The translations under genes were made by a program, and so were the position numbers. Shown piece by piece: positions 13,856 to 21,539 of a stretch of DNA of 23,149 nt. The DNA comes from DASZMJ01 sp035551935. Its GTDB lineage: Bacteria > Planctomycetota > Planctomycetia > Isosphaerales > Isosphaeraceae. The stretch covers positions 1-23,149 of the forward strand of contig DASZMJ010000453.1 in assembly GCA_035551935.1 (NCBI GenBank), read 5' to 3'. Position 1 is the stretch's first letter. Every line of letters begins with the position of its first letter. The notes under the pieces are model-generated. The model made no database searches, was not told where the DNA came from, and was given only the letters and a program-made list of their open reading frames with translations.

Positions 13856-16348
13856 TTAGTGGCGGCCCGTGTCTCGTCCCGTATGACGGATGCGGAAAAC
13901 ACGAAAACGGGGGTCATTCTCGGCAACGCCATAGACCGGCTCGAACACATCGGGATGCGTCTCGGCCCAGTAGCGTTCGACCGTGAAACCGAGCGGATCG
14001 TCTGCGAAGGGAAGATGTCGCCCTTCGGCAGGGTTGGCGCGGGCGACGACGAGGTAATCGATACTTTCGGCCCGGAGGTTTGCCAGCCATGCGTCGTAGT
14101 CTGTGGGGAGACGGTCCCAACCCGGCCGCGAATCTGGCCAGTTCGGCGAGCCCGCCGCCTTATGATAACTGTGCAGGAGCCAGCCCCGATGGCGGTCGAG
14201 ATTGACGTATCGGACGTCGTTGCGTAAGCCTTTGCCGAACAGATAGTAAGGTATGTTCGTCCCCGCGTAGGCGATCCGCGCCCCCCGCGGGCCGGCCAAG
14301 GCGTCGAGGGCTTTCCAGCCGCGGAAGTACTCGAAATCGGGAAAGTCGCGGAAGGGTGACTCGCTCGTCGCGTGACTCACCAGGAGGCCGATGGCGATGG
14401 CGAAGGCGAGCGATGTTGAAAGCGCTATGGCGCGCCGGTTCAACGACGTCACGCGCACCGCTCGTCCCCACGTCCAGGCCACGATCAGCGCCCCGACCCC
14501 GGGCAAGGCCGCGATCACGGGCGAAAATGAGTCGGGGCCCGTCGGCAGCGTGACGAGGGACGTCATGATGGGGACCCTCGGGCTCAACCGCCGGAGCTGG
14601 CCGAAGAGGTCGAGCCGGGTCTGACCGACGATTGATGTTGCCTCCCCGATCACCCGCCTCTTCTCGGAGTCGGTCAGTACGTGCGGGGGCAACAATCCCG
14701 GCAGTTGCTGCTTCAGGGTCGCGATCGCAGCCGCCTTATCGGGAAACTGCGTCTCGTCCGCGTCTGTGACCCGCTTACCTCTACCATCGAAGATCCGGAT
14801 ATGGAGCAGGCCCTTGTGGTCGGTGCCGACGATGGCCAGGTTCAGGCCCGAGGTCGGCACTTTGGAGCCATCTCCCCAGGACATCATTCGTAGGTCAAAC
14901 CCGTCGAGCCCGAAGAACCACCCATGACCGGTCAGGACGTGCAAGATTAACAGGCCCGCCGCCGCCCATCGCAGCCAGCGTCCCCGATCGAGCAGCAATG
15001 CCAGCGGGACCGCCGCCAAGCCGACCGCGTGGAAGAGGAAACGCTGCTGGGTCCGGTAGGGGATGAGCCACCAGGCCAGGGCGAGGTTGGCGACCGCCAG
15101 GCCCGCGATCGCCCACACCCAACGGTCCTCCGGCCGCCCTCGCCGACCGATCCTCCACGCCCCGCCCAACGCCAGCAGCCAGGCCGGCGCGAGCCTCGGG
15201 TCGAAGACCTGCCCCGCCAGGCCCAGGAACGACCGCCAATCGTCCGGGGGCAGGTAATAGACACTGTTTCGCATCGCACGAGCGTCATACCAGCCGCGCA
15301 GCCAGACCTTCCCGAAAAGCTCGACTTGCAGGGGATAGAGCGGATTGCCCGTCAGCCACGCATTCCGGACGAACCACGGGATTGCTAGCAGCAACGGCCC
15401 GACCATCAGGATACCGAGGCGCAAAAGGCGCCGTCGCCACGGCGACCCCTTCGCAAGGATGATGACTCCGATCACGGCGAGCAAGGGCGGGACGAAGACC
15501 GTCCCCGTCGGCTTCGTCCCCCAGGCCCCTCCGGCCGCGAGCCCGGCGAGCAGCAGGGCCGGGCCGTCGTCGTCGCCGAGCGCGTGTCGGATCGCGAAGT
15601 AGACCGCCGCGAGGTAGCCCGCGACGAAGATCGTGTCGACGTTCGGCTCGAAGGTGAAGAACAGGAACGGCGAGCACGTCGCGAACCAACAGGCCGCGAT
15701 CGTCGCGGACGGCGTGGACGCCCCCAGGCGTCGGGCCAGGCCAAAGATGGAGAGCCCCCCCAGCAAAAGGAACGGCGCCTGGCCGACCTTCGCGAGCCGG
15801 TCGCCCCCCCAGGCGGTCATCAACCAGGCGAAATCCAGCTCGCCGACCCCCGGGAAATAGGTCGCCGCGCCTTCGCCGAACGGGACCGGCACGAGGAAGA
15901 CCCGACCCGCCTTCCACCATCGTGCCGCGAAGTAGAGATGATAGATCGGCCCGTCGCTGACGACCTTGACCGGCCCCAGTAACGACACCGCCCCGAACAC
16001 CGCCGCCGGCCAGATCATCATGCCCAGCGCGACGGTCGCCGCCCATTCCCAGCGGCGGTCGGCCGCCACGTTCTTCCGGGCCGGCCGTGGTCTTCCTCCC
16101 GACACCATCGCTACGAGCCATCCCAGCCCGACCCAGGCCAGAAGTCCCCACCGATTGACCAGGCCGACCGGACCCAGCGCCATCATGCCCAGCGTCGCCC
16201 ACGCCCAGGCCAGGACCCCAGCCCCCAGCCCGCGCGCCAGCCCCTCCATCCCGAACGCTCGGCGCACGACCCGTTCCGCCGCCGTCGCGAGCAGGGCAAG
16301 CAACGACGCCGACCAGAGGAGCCCTTCCACGTCGCGATCCAGCAACAC
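13856..16348 (-). CDS. GT-C type membrane glycosyltransferase (PMT/ArnT-like) with an inserted module
   Basis: The 830-residue polytopic protein has about ten to twelve hydrophobic segments in residues 10-490. Landmarks of lipid-carrier-dependent (dolichyl/undecaprenyl-phosphate) glycosyltransferases are VVSDGPIYHLYFAARWW in the first large loop (acidic residue then His), GGAWGTKPTGTVF, IPWFVRNAWLTGNPLYPL and RTQQRFLFHAVGL. A soluble C-terminal region follows (about 660-830, DFPDFEYFRGWKALDAL onwards), with one or two more hydrophobic stretches at about 605-655. Residues 503-577 are an unusual soluble module that interrupts the membrane region. The GTG start has GAGGGGG about eight bases upstream. 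It is the first gene of a possible two-gene unit with the anti-sigma-like gene. The likely role is transfer of a sugar onto an envelope glycan or protein; donor and acceptor are unknown. Confidence 0.85.
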   Translation of the reverse strand: MLLDRDVEGLLWSASLLALLATAAERVVRRAFGMEGLARGLGAGVLAWAWATLGMMALGPVGLVNRWGLLAWVGLGWLVAMVSGGRPRPARKNVAADRRWEWAATVALGMMIWPAAVFGAVSLLGPVKVVSDGPIYHLYFAARWWKAGRVFLVPVPFGEGAATYFPGVGELDFAWLMTAWGGDRLAKVGQAPFLLLGGLSIFGLARRLGASTPSATIAACWFATCSPFLFFTFEPNVDTIFVAGYLAAVYFAIRHALGDDDGPALLLAGLAAGGAWGTKPTGTVFVPPLLAVIGVIILAKGSPWRRRLLRLGILMVGPLLLAIPWFVRNAWLTGNPLYPLQVELFGKVWLRGWYDARAMRNSVYYLPPDDWRSFLGLAGQVFDPRLAPAWLLALGGAWRIGRRGRPEDRWVWAIAGLAVANLALAWWLIPYRTQQRFLFHAVGLAAVPLALLLDRGRWLRWAAAGLLILHVLTGHGWFFGLDGFDLRMMSWGDGSKVPTSGLNLAIVGTDHKGLLHIRIFDGRGKRVTDADETQFPDKAAAIATLKQQLPGLLPPHVLTDSEKRRVIGEATSIVGQTRLDLFGQLRRLSPRVPIMTSLVTLPTGPDSFSPVIAALPGVGALIVAWTWGRAVRVTSLNRRAIALSTSLAFAIAIGLLVSHATSESPFRDFPDFEYFRGWKALDALAGPRGARIAYAGTNIPYYLFGKGLRNDVRYVNLDRHRGWLLHSYHKAAGSPNWPDSRPGWDRLPTDYDAWLANLRAESIDYLVVARANPAEGRHLPFADDPLGFTVERYWAETHPDVFEPVYGVAENDPRFRVFRIRHTGRDTGRH
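14618..14842 (-). repeat. putative mobile in-frame coding module inside the glycosyltransferase gene
   Basis: These 225 bases encode residues 503-577, from NLAIVGTD to SIVGQT, with LLHIRIFDGRGKRVTDADE and LPGLLPPHVLTDSEK between. The peptide is soluble and unlike the membrane protein around it. I recall near-identical peptides attached to unrelated planctomycete proteins, which suggests a multi-copy element. My hand count gives 139 G/C in 225. ATCGTCGG occurs on the coding strand at both ends (14833-14826 and 14632-14625). Copy number and boundaries need a search. Confidence 0.5.
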
Positions 16349-16561
16349 CGATGTCCCCCTCGATGCGTCCGGGGCCGGTCCTCAACTTGACGCGAGGCGA
16401 TCGCGATCCTATCATGCGAGCAGTTTCGATCGCGAGGCGAGGACCGATTCGACGGACAAGCAAAGCTCAACTGTTCATTTTTCGTAGAATAATTATTAGT
16501 TTTCGACCGTTCCGTTGCGAGCAGAAACCGACGTCAATCGAAGTTGAACGGAGACCGCTCG
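16349..16561. promoter_or_regulatory. divergent intergenic region with AT-rich island
   Basis: The region separates the leftward glycosyltransferase and the rightward SIS/ROK operon. Bases about 16469-16507 are strikingly AT-rich for this genome and include TAGAATAATTATTAG. This is the natural place for the promoter of the rightward operon; TAGAAT is a fair -10, but I cannot pair it with a good -35 at the right distance. No hairpin or operator is clear. Confidence 0.35.
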
Positions 16562-17167
16562 ATGCTCGGAGCGACCCTCGGCGCCAGGGACTATTTCGAC
16601 CGCGTCTGCCGGGAGATCCGGCGCCTCGACGTGGCGCAACTGGAGATGGTCTGCGGCCTGATCGAGGCGGCCTACAAGGACGGTCGGTTCGTCTTCATCA
16701 TCGGCAACGGCGGCTCGGCGGCCAACGCCTCGCACCTCAGCGAGGACCTCTCGAAGTGTACCCTCCGCGACTTCGAGTGCCAGAAGCGGCTCAAGGTGCT
16801 GAGCCTGACCGACAACACCGCCGGCATCATGGCCTGGGCCAACGACGAGGGTTACGACCGCGTCTTCGTCGAGCAGCTCAAGAACCTCGCCAGCCCCGGC
16901 GACCTCCTGCTGGCGATCTCGGGCTCGGGCAACAGCCCAAATATCCTCAAGGCGGTGGCCTGGGCCAACGAGAACGGCCTGACGACCGTCGGCATCACCG
17001 GCTTCTCCGGCGGCAAGCTGCGGGGCCTGGCGCACCACGGCCTGCACGCCGACGTCGACGACATGGGCATGGCCGAGTCGCTCCACTCGGTCGCATTCCA
17101 CTGGATCATCGACGACGTCTATCGCCGGATCTCCGGCCCGGTGGCCGTCGAGAACGGGGCGCCGTGA
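16562..17167 (+). CDS. SIS-domain phosphosugar isomerase, GmhA-like
   Basis: The 201-residue single SIS-domain protein resembles sedoheptulose-7-phosphate isomerase (GmhA) and the related DiaA group. Sugar-phosphate binding motifs are FIIGNGGSAANASH (45-58) and ISGSGNSPNILKA; the C-terminal helix contains AESLHSVAFHWIID. By my remembered alignment to E. coli GmhA (metal/catalytic H61, E65, Q172, H180), this protein has H58, D62, E172 and H180, so two ligands differ conservatively. That may indicate another phosphosugar substrate. ATG at 16562 has GGAG eight bases upstream and is preferred over TTG at 16544. Only 4 bp separate its stop from the ROK kinase ATG, so the two are surely co-transcribed and likely act in one pathway, perhaps for an activated envelope sugar. 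Confidence 0.88.
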   Translation: MLGATLGARDYFDRVCREIRRLDVAQLEMVCGLIEAAYKDGRFVFIIGNGGSAANASHLSEDLSKCTLRDFECQKRLKVLSLTDNTAGIMAWANDEGYDRVFVEQLKNLASPGDLLLAISGSGNSPNILKAVAWANENGLTTVGITGFSGGKLRGLAHHGLHADVDDMGMAESLHSVAFHWIIDDVYRRISGPVAVENGAP

Positions 17168-17171
17168 GGCG

Positions 17172-18146
17172 ATGGCCCGCCCCTGGCTGCTCGGCATCGA
17201 GATCGGCGGCACGAAGCTCCAGGTCGGTCTCGGCCGGGGCGACGGCACCATCGCGCAGTTGCGCAAGGTCGCTGTCGAGCCGGCCAGGGGGGCGTCGGGC
17301 ATCCTCGAGCAGGTCCGCCGCGAGGCCGATCACGTCGCCTGGCTGGCCGAGACGACGCGCGACCAGGTCGTCTCGGTCGGGATCGGCTTCGGCGGGCCGG
17401 TCGACGCGGAGGCGGGCGTCGCGCTGACTTCGTTCCAAGTCCCCGGCTGGGACGACTTCCCGCTCGCCGACTGGGTGCGACGCGAGCTGGGCGTCGAGCA
17501 TGTCGCCATTCAGAACGACGCCGATACCGCCGGCCTCGGCGAGGACCGCTTCGGCGCCGGCGTCGGCCGATCGCCCCTGGTCTATGTCACCATCGGCAGC
17601 GGGATCGGCGGCGGACTCGTGCTCGACGGCCGGATCTACCGCGGCTCGGGGCGAGGGGCGATGGAGATCGGCCACCTGCCGGTGATCGTCGCCGACCTCG
17701 ACGGCGATGAACGTCGGGCCGAACTCGAACAGGTCGCCTCGGGCTGGTCGATCGCCGCGGCCGGCCGCCGTGCCCTGGAGACGACCGGCCTGGCGAGCAC
17801 CCTGGCCGACCTCTGCGACGGCGATCCCGCCCAGGTGACCGCCGAGGTCGTCGCCTTCGCCGCGGGGCTCGGCGACAAGGCCTCCCGCCACATCCTCGAC
17901 GCGGCCGTCGCGGCGATGGCCCAAGCCCTGGCCGCGACCGTCACCCTTCTGGCACCCCAGCGGATCATCCTCGGCGGCGGCGTCTCGCAGATCGGCGACG
18001 ACCTCTGGTTCGCTCCCATTCGCCGCGCCCTCGACCCCCTCGTCCTCCCCCCGTTCCGCGGCACTTTCGACCTCGTGCCGGCCAGGCTCGGCCAGGACGT
18101 CGTCGTCCACGGCGCCCTGGCCCTCGCCCGCGACCTCATCGCTTAA
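17172..18146 (+). CDS. ROK-family sugar kinase lacking the zinc-finger cysteines
   Basis: The 324-residue product has the actin-fold ATP motif GIEIGGTKLQVG (8-19), GFGGPVD, the catalytic IQNDADTAG with D116, and the ROK signature (TIGSGIGGGLVLDGRIYRG), followed by MEIGHLPV. In most ROK kinases the next segment carries CxCGxxGCxE. Here it reads VIVADLDGDERRAELEQVASG, with no Cys at all, although the flanking His and the trailing ELEQVASG (usual CLE..ASG) are conserved. The zinc site has therefore been lost. The protein probably phosphorylates a hexose or related sugar in the cytoplasm. It starts 4 bp after the SIS isomerase gene, which implies coupled translation and a shared substrate pathway. 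A non-kinase regulatory role is unlikely because there is no N-terminal HTH. Confidence 0.9.
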   Translation: MARPWLLGIEIGGTKLQVGLGRGDGTIAQLRKVAVEPARGASGILEQVRREADHVAWLAETTRDQVVSVGIGFGGPVDAEAGVALTSFQVPGWDDFPLADWVRRELGVEHVAIQNDADTAGLGEDRFGAGVGRSPLVYVTIGSGIGGGLVLDGRIYRGSGRGAMEIGHLPVIVADLDGDERRAELEQVASGWSIAAAGRRALETTGLASTLADLCDGDPAQVTAEVVAFAAGLGDKASRHILDAAVAAMAQALAATVTLLAPQRIILGGGVSQIGDDLWFAPIRRALDPLVLPPFRGTFDLVPARLGQDVVVHGALALARDLIA

Positions 18147-18216
18147 GAACTTTCAAATTACCTATTCCTCCCGCTCTCTCTTGCGGCAGGAGGTCGTCCT
18201 CACTACGATCATGGGG

Positions 18217-18228
18217 AATTGCGCAATC
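18217..18228. promoter_or_regulatory. short palindrome, possible operator
   Basis: ATTGCGCAAT (18218-18227) is a perfect 10-base palindrome in the 188-bp gap upstream of the tagged propeller gene. A second small inverted repeat (GGGCG/CGCCC) follows at about 18230-18246. The spacing suits a regulator site, but this is weak evidence. Confidence 0.25.
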
Positions 18229-18334
18229 TGGGCGATTATTCCGCCCAATCGAGAGGGCCGAATCCGGCCCCGGTCCAGGCGTTCCGAATTCATAATCCAC
18301 GGACGATCCTGCACCCATTGAGGAGCAACGAGCG

Positions 18335-19390
18335 ATGGCGCGACGACCTGACGCGCGGGGACGACGTGGGTTGTGTGTCGCGGTCGAAGGTCTGGAAGGA
18401 CGGGCTCTGTTGTCCGGCGACTTCCTGGCGAAACTGCCGACGACACCGACCCTGACGGCGTCGACCGTGCCCGCTAACGGCGACCTGAATCCCTATGGGG
18501 TCGCGGTCGTGCCGCGCGGGGTACTGGTCTCCAACTTCAACAACAGCCAGAACTTGCAGGGGACAGGGACCACCCTCGTCAAGGTCCTCCGCAACGGCAG
18601 CACGAGCACCTTCTTTCAGGCTGGTTCCGGTGTCGGTCTGACAACGGCGCTTGGGGTGATGAGGAAAGGCTTCGCGTTCGTCGGCAGCGTGCCGACGATT
18701 GACGGGACGTCGGCGACGGTCGGCCAGGGGGAGATCCTGATCGTCAACCGCTTCGGCCAACTGGTCGGCACGATGAAGAACTCCAAGTTGCTCGACGGCC
18801 CGTGGGACCTGACCGTCAACGACCAGGGAAATACCGCCCAGATCTTCGTGTCGAACGTCCTGAGCGGGACCATCACCCGAATCGACGTCAAGATTGCCGA
18901 AGGCCACGTCTCGCCCACAAGCGCGGTCCAGATCGCGTCCGGCTATACGGCGACCACCGACCCGGCCGCGCTGGTCATCGGGCCGACGGGCCTGGCCTAC
19001 GACGCCAGGACGGGCGTCCTCTACGTCGCCTCGACCGGCGACAACGCCATCTATGCGATCGCCGATGCCGGCAACCGGAGGACCGACGCGGGCACGGGGA
19101 CGCTGGTGACGTCCGACTCGACCTACCTCCACGGCCCGCTCGGCCTGGCCTTCGCCCCCAACGGCGACCTGCTCGTCTCCAACGGCGACGCCGTCAACTT
19201 CGACGCCAACAACCCGAGCACGATCGTCGAATTCACCCGCAAGGGTCAATTCGTCGACCAGATCTCGCTCTCCTCTTCCCCCGGCGCCGCCTTCGGGATC
19301 GCCGTGGGGGGCTACTCGGGCACGGTGGTTCTGCTCGCGGTCAACGACGCGGACAACACCGTCGAGGCGTTCCGCGTGCCGAAGAAGTGA
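18335..19390 (+). CDS. exported NHL-like beta-propeller protein with N-terminal LExRxLLS tag
   Basis: The 351-residue product starts with a basic region (RRPDARGRRG) and the tag VEGLEGRALLSGD (residues 20-32), the same type as in the 610-residue protein at 2326-4158. The rest has repeated four-strand motifs typical of NHL/SMP-30-like six-bladed propellers: NPYGVAVVPRGVLVSNFNN, PWDLTVNDQGNTAQIFVSNV, PTGLAYDARTGVLYVAST, PLGLAFAPNGDLLVSNGDA and AFGIAVGGYSGTVVLLAVND. No catalytic residues are obvious, and the blades probably bind ligand or protein outside the cytoplasm. The ATG has GAGGAG about ten bases upstream. The gene is monocistronic and ends 33 bp before a strong terminator. Confidence 0.85.
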   Translation: MARRPDARGRRGLCVAVEGLEGRALLSGDFLAKLPTTPTLTASTVPANGDLNPYGVAVVPRGVLVSNFNNSQNLQGTGTTLVKVLRNGSTSTFFQAGSGVGLTTALGVMRKGFAFVGSVPTIDGTSATVGQGEILIVNRFGQLVGTMKNSKLLDGPWDLTVNDQGNTAQIFVSNVLSGTITRIDVKIAEGHVSPTSAVQIASGYTATTDPAALVIGPTGLAYDARTGVLYVASTGDNAIYAIADAGNRRTDAGTGTLVTSDSTYLHGPLGLAFAPNGDLLVSNGDAVNFDANNPSTIVEFTRKGQFVDQISLSSSPGAAFGIAVGGYSGTVVLLAVNDADNTVEAFRVPKK

Positions 19391-19422
19391 GCTTGACCGC
19401 CAGATCGTGCTCACCGGGTTGC

Positions 19423-19481
19423 AAAAGACCCTCGTCCCGACCCCTCGACATCGTGGAGGGTCGGGGCGAGGGTCTTTTTTT
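19423..19481. terminator. strong bidirectional rho-independent terminator
   Basis: A stem of about 19-20 bp runs from GACCCTCG (19427 on) to CGAGGGTC (ending 19473) with one small mismatch or bulge and a short loop. AAAA precedes it on the left and TTTTTTT follows on the right. It therefore works for the rightward propeller gene and, with four T's on the other strand, for the leftward tRNA transcript. Confidence 0.9.
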
Positions 19482-19534
19482 CACGGCAGCCGAGTGATCG
19501 GGAGCCTCGGCGGCCTGGAGCGGAGCCGAACGAA

Positions 19535-19607
19535 CTCCCCGACTAGGACTCGAACCTAGAACCTAGCGGTTAACAGCCGCTCGCTCTACCGATTGAGCTA
19601 TCGGGGA
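19535..19607 (-). tRNA. trnN: tRNA-Asn (anticodon GTT)
   Basis: The minus strand folds as a complete 73-nt cloverleaf: 7-bp acceptor stem TCCCCGA/TCGGGGA, D arm GCTC/GAGC, 5-bp anticodon stem AGCGG/CCGCT with loop CTGTTAA, variable loop AGGTT, T arm CTAGG/CCTAG with loop TTCGAGT, and discriminator G. The anticodon GTT reads AAC/AAU, and the discriminator G fits asparagine. The 3' CCA is not encoded. It is a single isolated tRNA followed by the bidirectional terminator. No attachment-site duplication or integrase is seen beside it. Confidence 0.97.
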
Positions 19608-19619
19608 ATCGACTCCGCA

Positions 19620-19649
19620 ACTATACCCCGGAGGGGTGGCGCGACACAA
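19620..19649 (-). promoter_or_regulatory. sigma-70-like promoter of tRNA-Asn
   Basis: On the minus strand TTGTGT (19649-19644) and TATAGT (19625-19620) are separated by 18 bases. The -10 ends 12 bases before the tRNA 5' end at 19607, so transcription would start within a few bases of the mature end. Confidence 0.55.
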
Positions 19650-19768
19650 GGGAAGACCGGTCCGGGCCACCGAGAGATAGCCCGGCCGAACCACGAGGGC
19701 GGCCGGCGGGAGAGGCGCGAGGGACGGCAACCGTCGAGGGAGTCGGGAAGGTGGAGCGGGCCCTGAGC

Positions 19769-19951
19769 TTAGCTCGAGAGCGACCGCTCCTTGGACGAGC
19801 CGGGCGACTTATCGTGATGCTCGATGGCCTTCTCGAGGATGCCGACGATCAGTGCGTTGAGCGAGGCCTTGTCTTCCTTGGCCCAGCTGGCCAGGTGCTC
19901 GTGCAGCGACGGGGGCATCCGGATCTGGAAGTGGACGACGGTTTCGGGCAT
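19769..19951 (-). CDS. small ribbon-helix-helix (Arc/CopG-like) protein, orphan
   Basis: The 60-residue product shows an RHH pattern: beta-strand VVHFQIRMP (5-13), helix 1 PSLHEHLASWAKEDK (14-28), turn, then helix 2 SLNALIVGILEKAIEHH (30-46). A Ser/Lys-rich tail follows. RHH proteins bind DNA as dimers and are often antitoxins or autoregulators. Here no toxin gene is visible on either side. The ATG has GAGGAG about nine bases upstream on the minus strand, and codon use is GC-rich, so the gene looks real. An orphan antitoxin-like regulator or a plain transcription regulator is likely. Confidence 0.78.
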   Translation of the reverse strand: MPETVVHFQIRMPPSLHEHLASWAKEDKASLNALIVGILEKAIEHHDKSPGSSKERSLSS

Positions 19952-20333
19952 GGACGCAACTCCTCAAGGGGACCTTCTCGGACGGGATTCGCAGGCCTCG
20001 AGCGGAGGAGGTCAGGGCATGAGGCGGCCCCAGCCGACGACTCGACAGTGAGGCGTGCCTCTCCATTTTACCCCCGATCGCCCGGATTGCCGCCGGATTT
20101 CCCAGTCCCGGCAGGCCCGGGGGGCCGATCGCGCCGGCTTCGCCGGTCGTAGGGCGACCGTCGCGATACCCTATCATAGTTGGACGGGGCCCTCCTGGCG
20201 AGGGGGCACAGGATGCGACCCGCCATGAGCGGTCGCCGCCGGCACCGGACGACACCATCTTCCCGGAGGAGTAAGACCTCGATTCGGGGTGCGTGAGACG
20301 CGTTCCGGATGGGTGCGCGCACCCCCCTGCCCT
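19952..20333. other. 382-bp intergenic region, no gene recognised
   Basis: The stretch lies between the RHH gene (its upstream side) and the 3' end of the VCBS gene. It contains several short GC-rich hairpin possibilities around 20100-20160 (for example GCCGGC/GCCGG). GGAGGAG near 20265 resembles a ribosome binding site but is not followed by a usable ORF. The promoter of the RHH gene should be in the left part. I see no RNA gene. Confidence 0.4.
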
Positions 20334-21539
20334 TCATTTCGAGGCGGCTCGCAAGGGGCGATACCAGACGATGTTATGACTCTTGCCGCCGATGGCGACC
20401 GCGTCGGGCGTGCCGTCGCCGTCGAGGTCGCCGCCGCGGAGATCCTGGGCCGTGATGGCGCGGTCGACGACGGTCCGGGTCCAGGTCTTCGAGGCGCGCT
20501 CGAAATCGAAGGCGGAGACCCGCGCGTCGCGGCCCCGGTGACCGGCGAGGATCTCGTCGTCGCCGTCGCCGTCGAAGTCGGCGACCCAGAGGGCGTGGCC
20601 GTCGTCGAGGGTGTCGTCGGGGACCGCCCGGGGGCCGAACTTCAGGGCGCCCGGCGTCTCTCCCAGGCAGACGGCGACCTCGCTGCCATGCCACGGCTCG
20701 ATCGTGGCGACGAAGCGACGGCCGTCGGCGAGCTTGCCGAGGTGGACCTCGCTGCTCCCACGCTTCGGGGCCCGGCCCGGGGCGCCGGCGGTCAGGTCGA
20801 TCCGTCGCCAGTCGAGGGTACCGGCCCGCTGCGAATACATGCTGACGCCGAGGTTCGAGGCCGTCAGGATCGACGCGTGACCCGGCTCGCCGAGGTCGCG
20901 TACCTCGATCGCATGGAGGACCGGCCGATCGCCGACGACCTCCATGATCCAGTTTCCGGCCTTCGGCTGGAAGCCGGCGCGGAAGACGACCAGGGTGGCC
21001 GGGGCCTGGTCGTACGACGGCGGCGCGGCGGTCGGGCCGAAGATCGGCGCGACGACTAGCTCGGGCTGGCCGTCGCCGTCGATGTCACCCCAGCGCAATC
21101 GGTGGATGCTCTGGATCGTCGCGATGGGCCGCAACGTCCAGGGCGCGTCGGCCGTCGCTCCCTGGGTCGCCAGGGCGAGCTTGCCGCGCCTCGGCCGGTT
21201 CATCTCGAAGTCGTAGGCGATGGCGACCTCGGCCTTGCCGTCGCGGTCGAGGTCGGCCGTCGCACTGCTGATGATGCCGGGGGTCTGTTTCGCGCCGGCG
21301 ATGATCCGCTTCTTCCACGACGGGTTCTCGTACCACGCGCACGTCGCGCCGCCGACGCCGACGATGTCGGGCTTGCCGTCGCCGTTGACGTCGGCCACCT
21401 CGACCTGATAGCCGGCCGGGAAATCGGCGTCGATCACCCTCCTCTCGAAGCGCAACTCGCCGGCGATGGAAGAGGTTTGCCACAGAGGGCACAGAGAGCA
21501 CAGTGAGGAGAAAATCAAAATTGATGGAATTCTTTTCAT
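20334..21539 (-). CDS. exported VCBS/FG-GAP repeat protein with a repeat-derived signal peptide
   Basis: The 401-residue product begins with a signal peptide (MKRIPSILIFSSLCSLCPLW..., S24-I25-A26 cleavage site before GELRF). The mature part has at least five calcium-binding FG-GAP motifs of DxNxDGxxD type: DVNGDGKPD, DLDRDGKAE, DIDGDGQPE, DFDGDGDDE and DLDGDGTPD. These match seven-bladed integrin-like propellers such as VCBS-repeat proteins, secreted and probably ligand-binding. ATG at 21539 has AGGGAAG upstream; GTG- or TTG-type in-frame starts further upstream would add residues from the repeat. The first 24 codons lie inside the palindromic repeat at 21469-21577, an odd origin for a signal peptide. 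It follows the 290-residue gene after 36 bp and is probably co-transcribed with it. Confidence 0.88.
   Translation of the reverse strand: MKRIPSILIFSSLCSLCPLWQTSSIAGELRFERRVIDADFPAGYQVEVADVNGDGKPDIVGVGGATCAWYENPSWKKRIIAGAKQTPGIISSATADLDRDGKAEVAIAYDFEMNRPRRGKLALATQGATADAPWTLRPIATIQSIHRLRWGDIDGDGQPELVVAPIFGPTAAPPSYDQAPATLVVFRAGFQPKAGNWIMEVVGDRPVLHAIEVRDLGEPGHASILTASNLGVSMYSQRAGTLDWRRIDLTAGAPGRAPKRGSSEVHLGKLADGRRFVATIEPWHGSEVAVCLGETPGALKFGPRAVPDDTLDDGHALWVADFDGDGDDEILAGHRGRDARVSAFDFERASKTWTRTVVDRAITAQDLRGGDLDGDGTPDAVAIGGKSHNIVWYRPLRAASK

Noticed and set aside
19535..19768. Integrative-element attachment at tRNA-Asn
   Set aside because: No integrase gene and no duplicated tRNA 3' end were found in the window.
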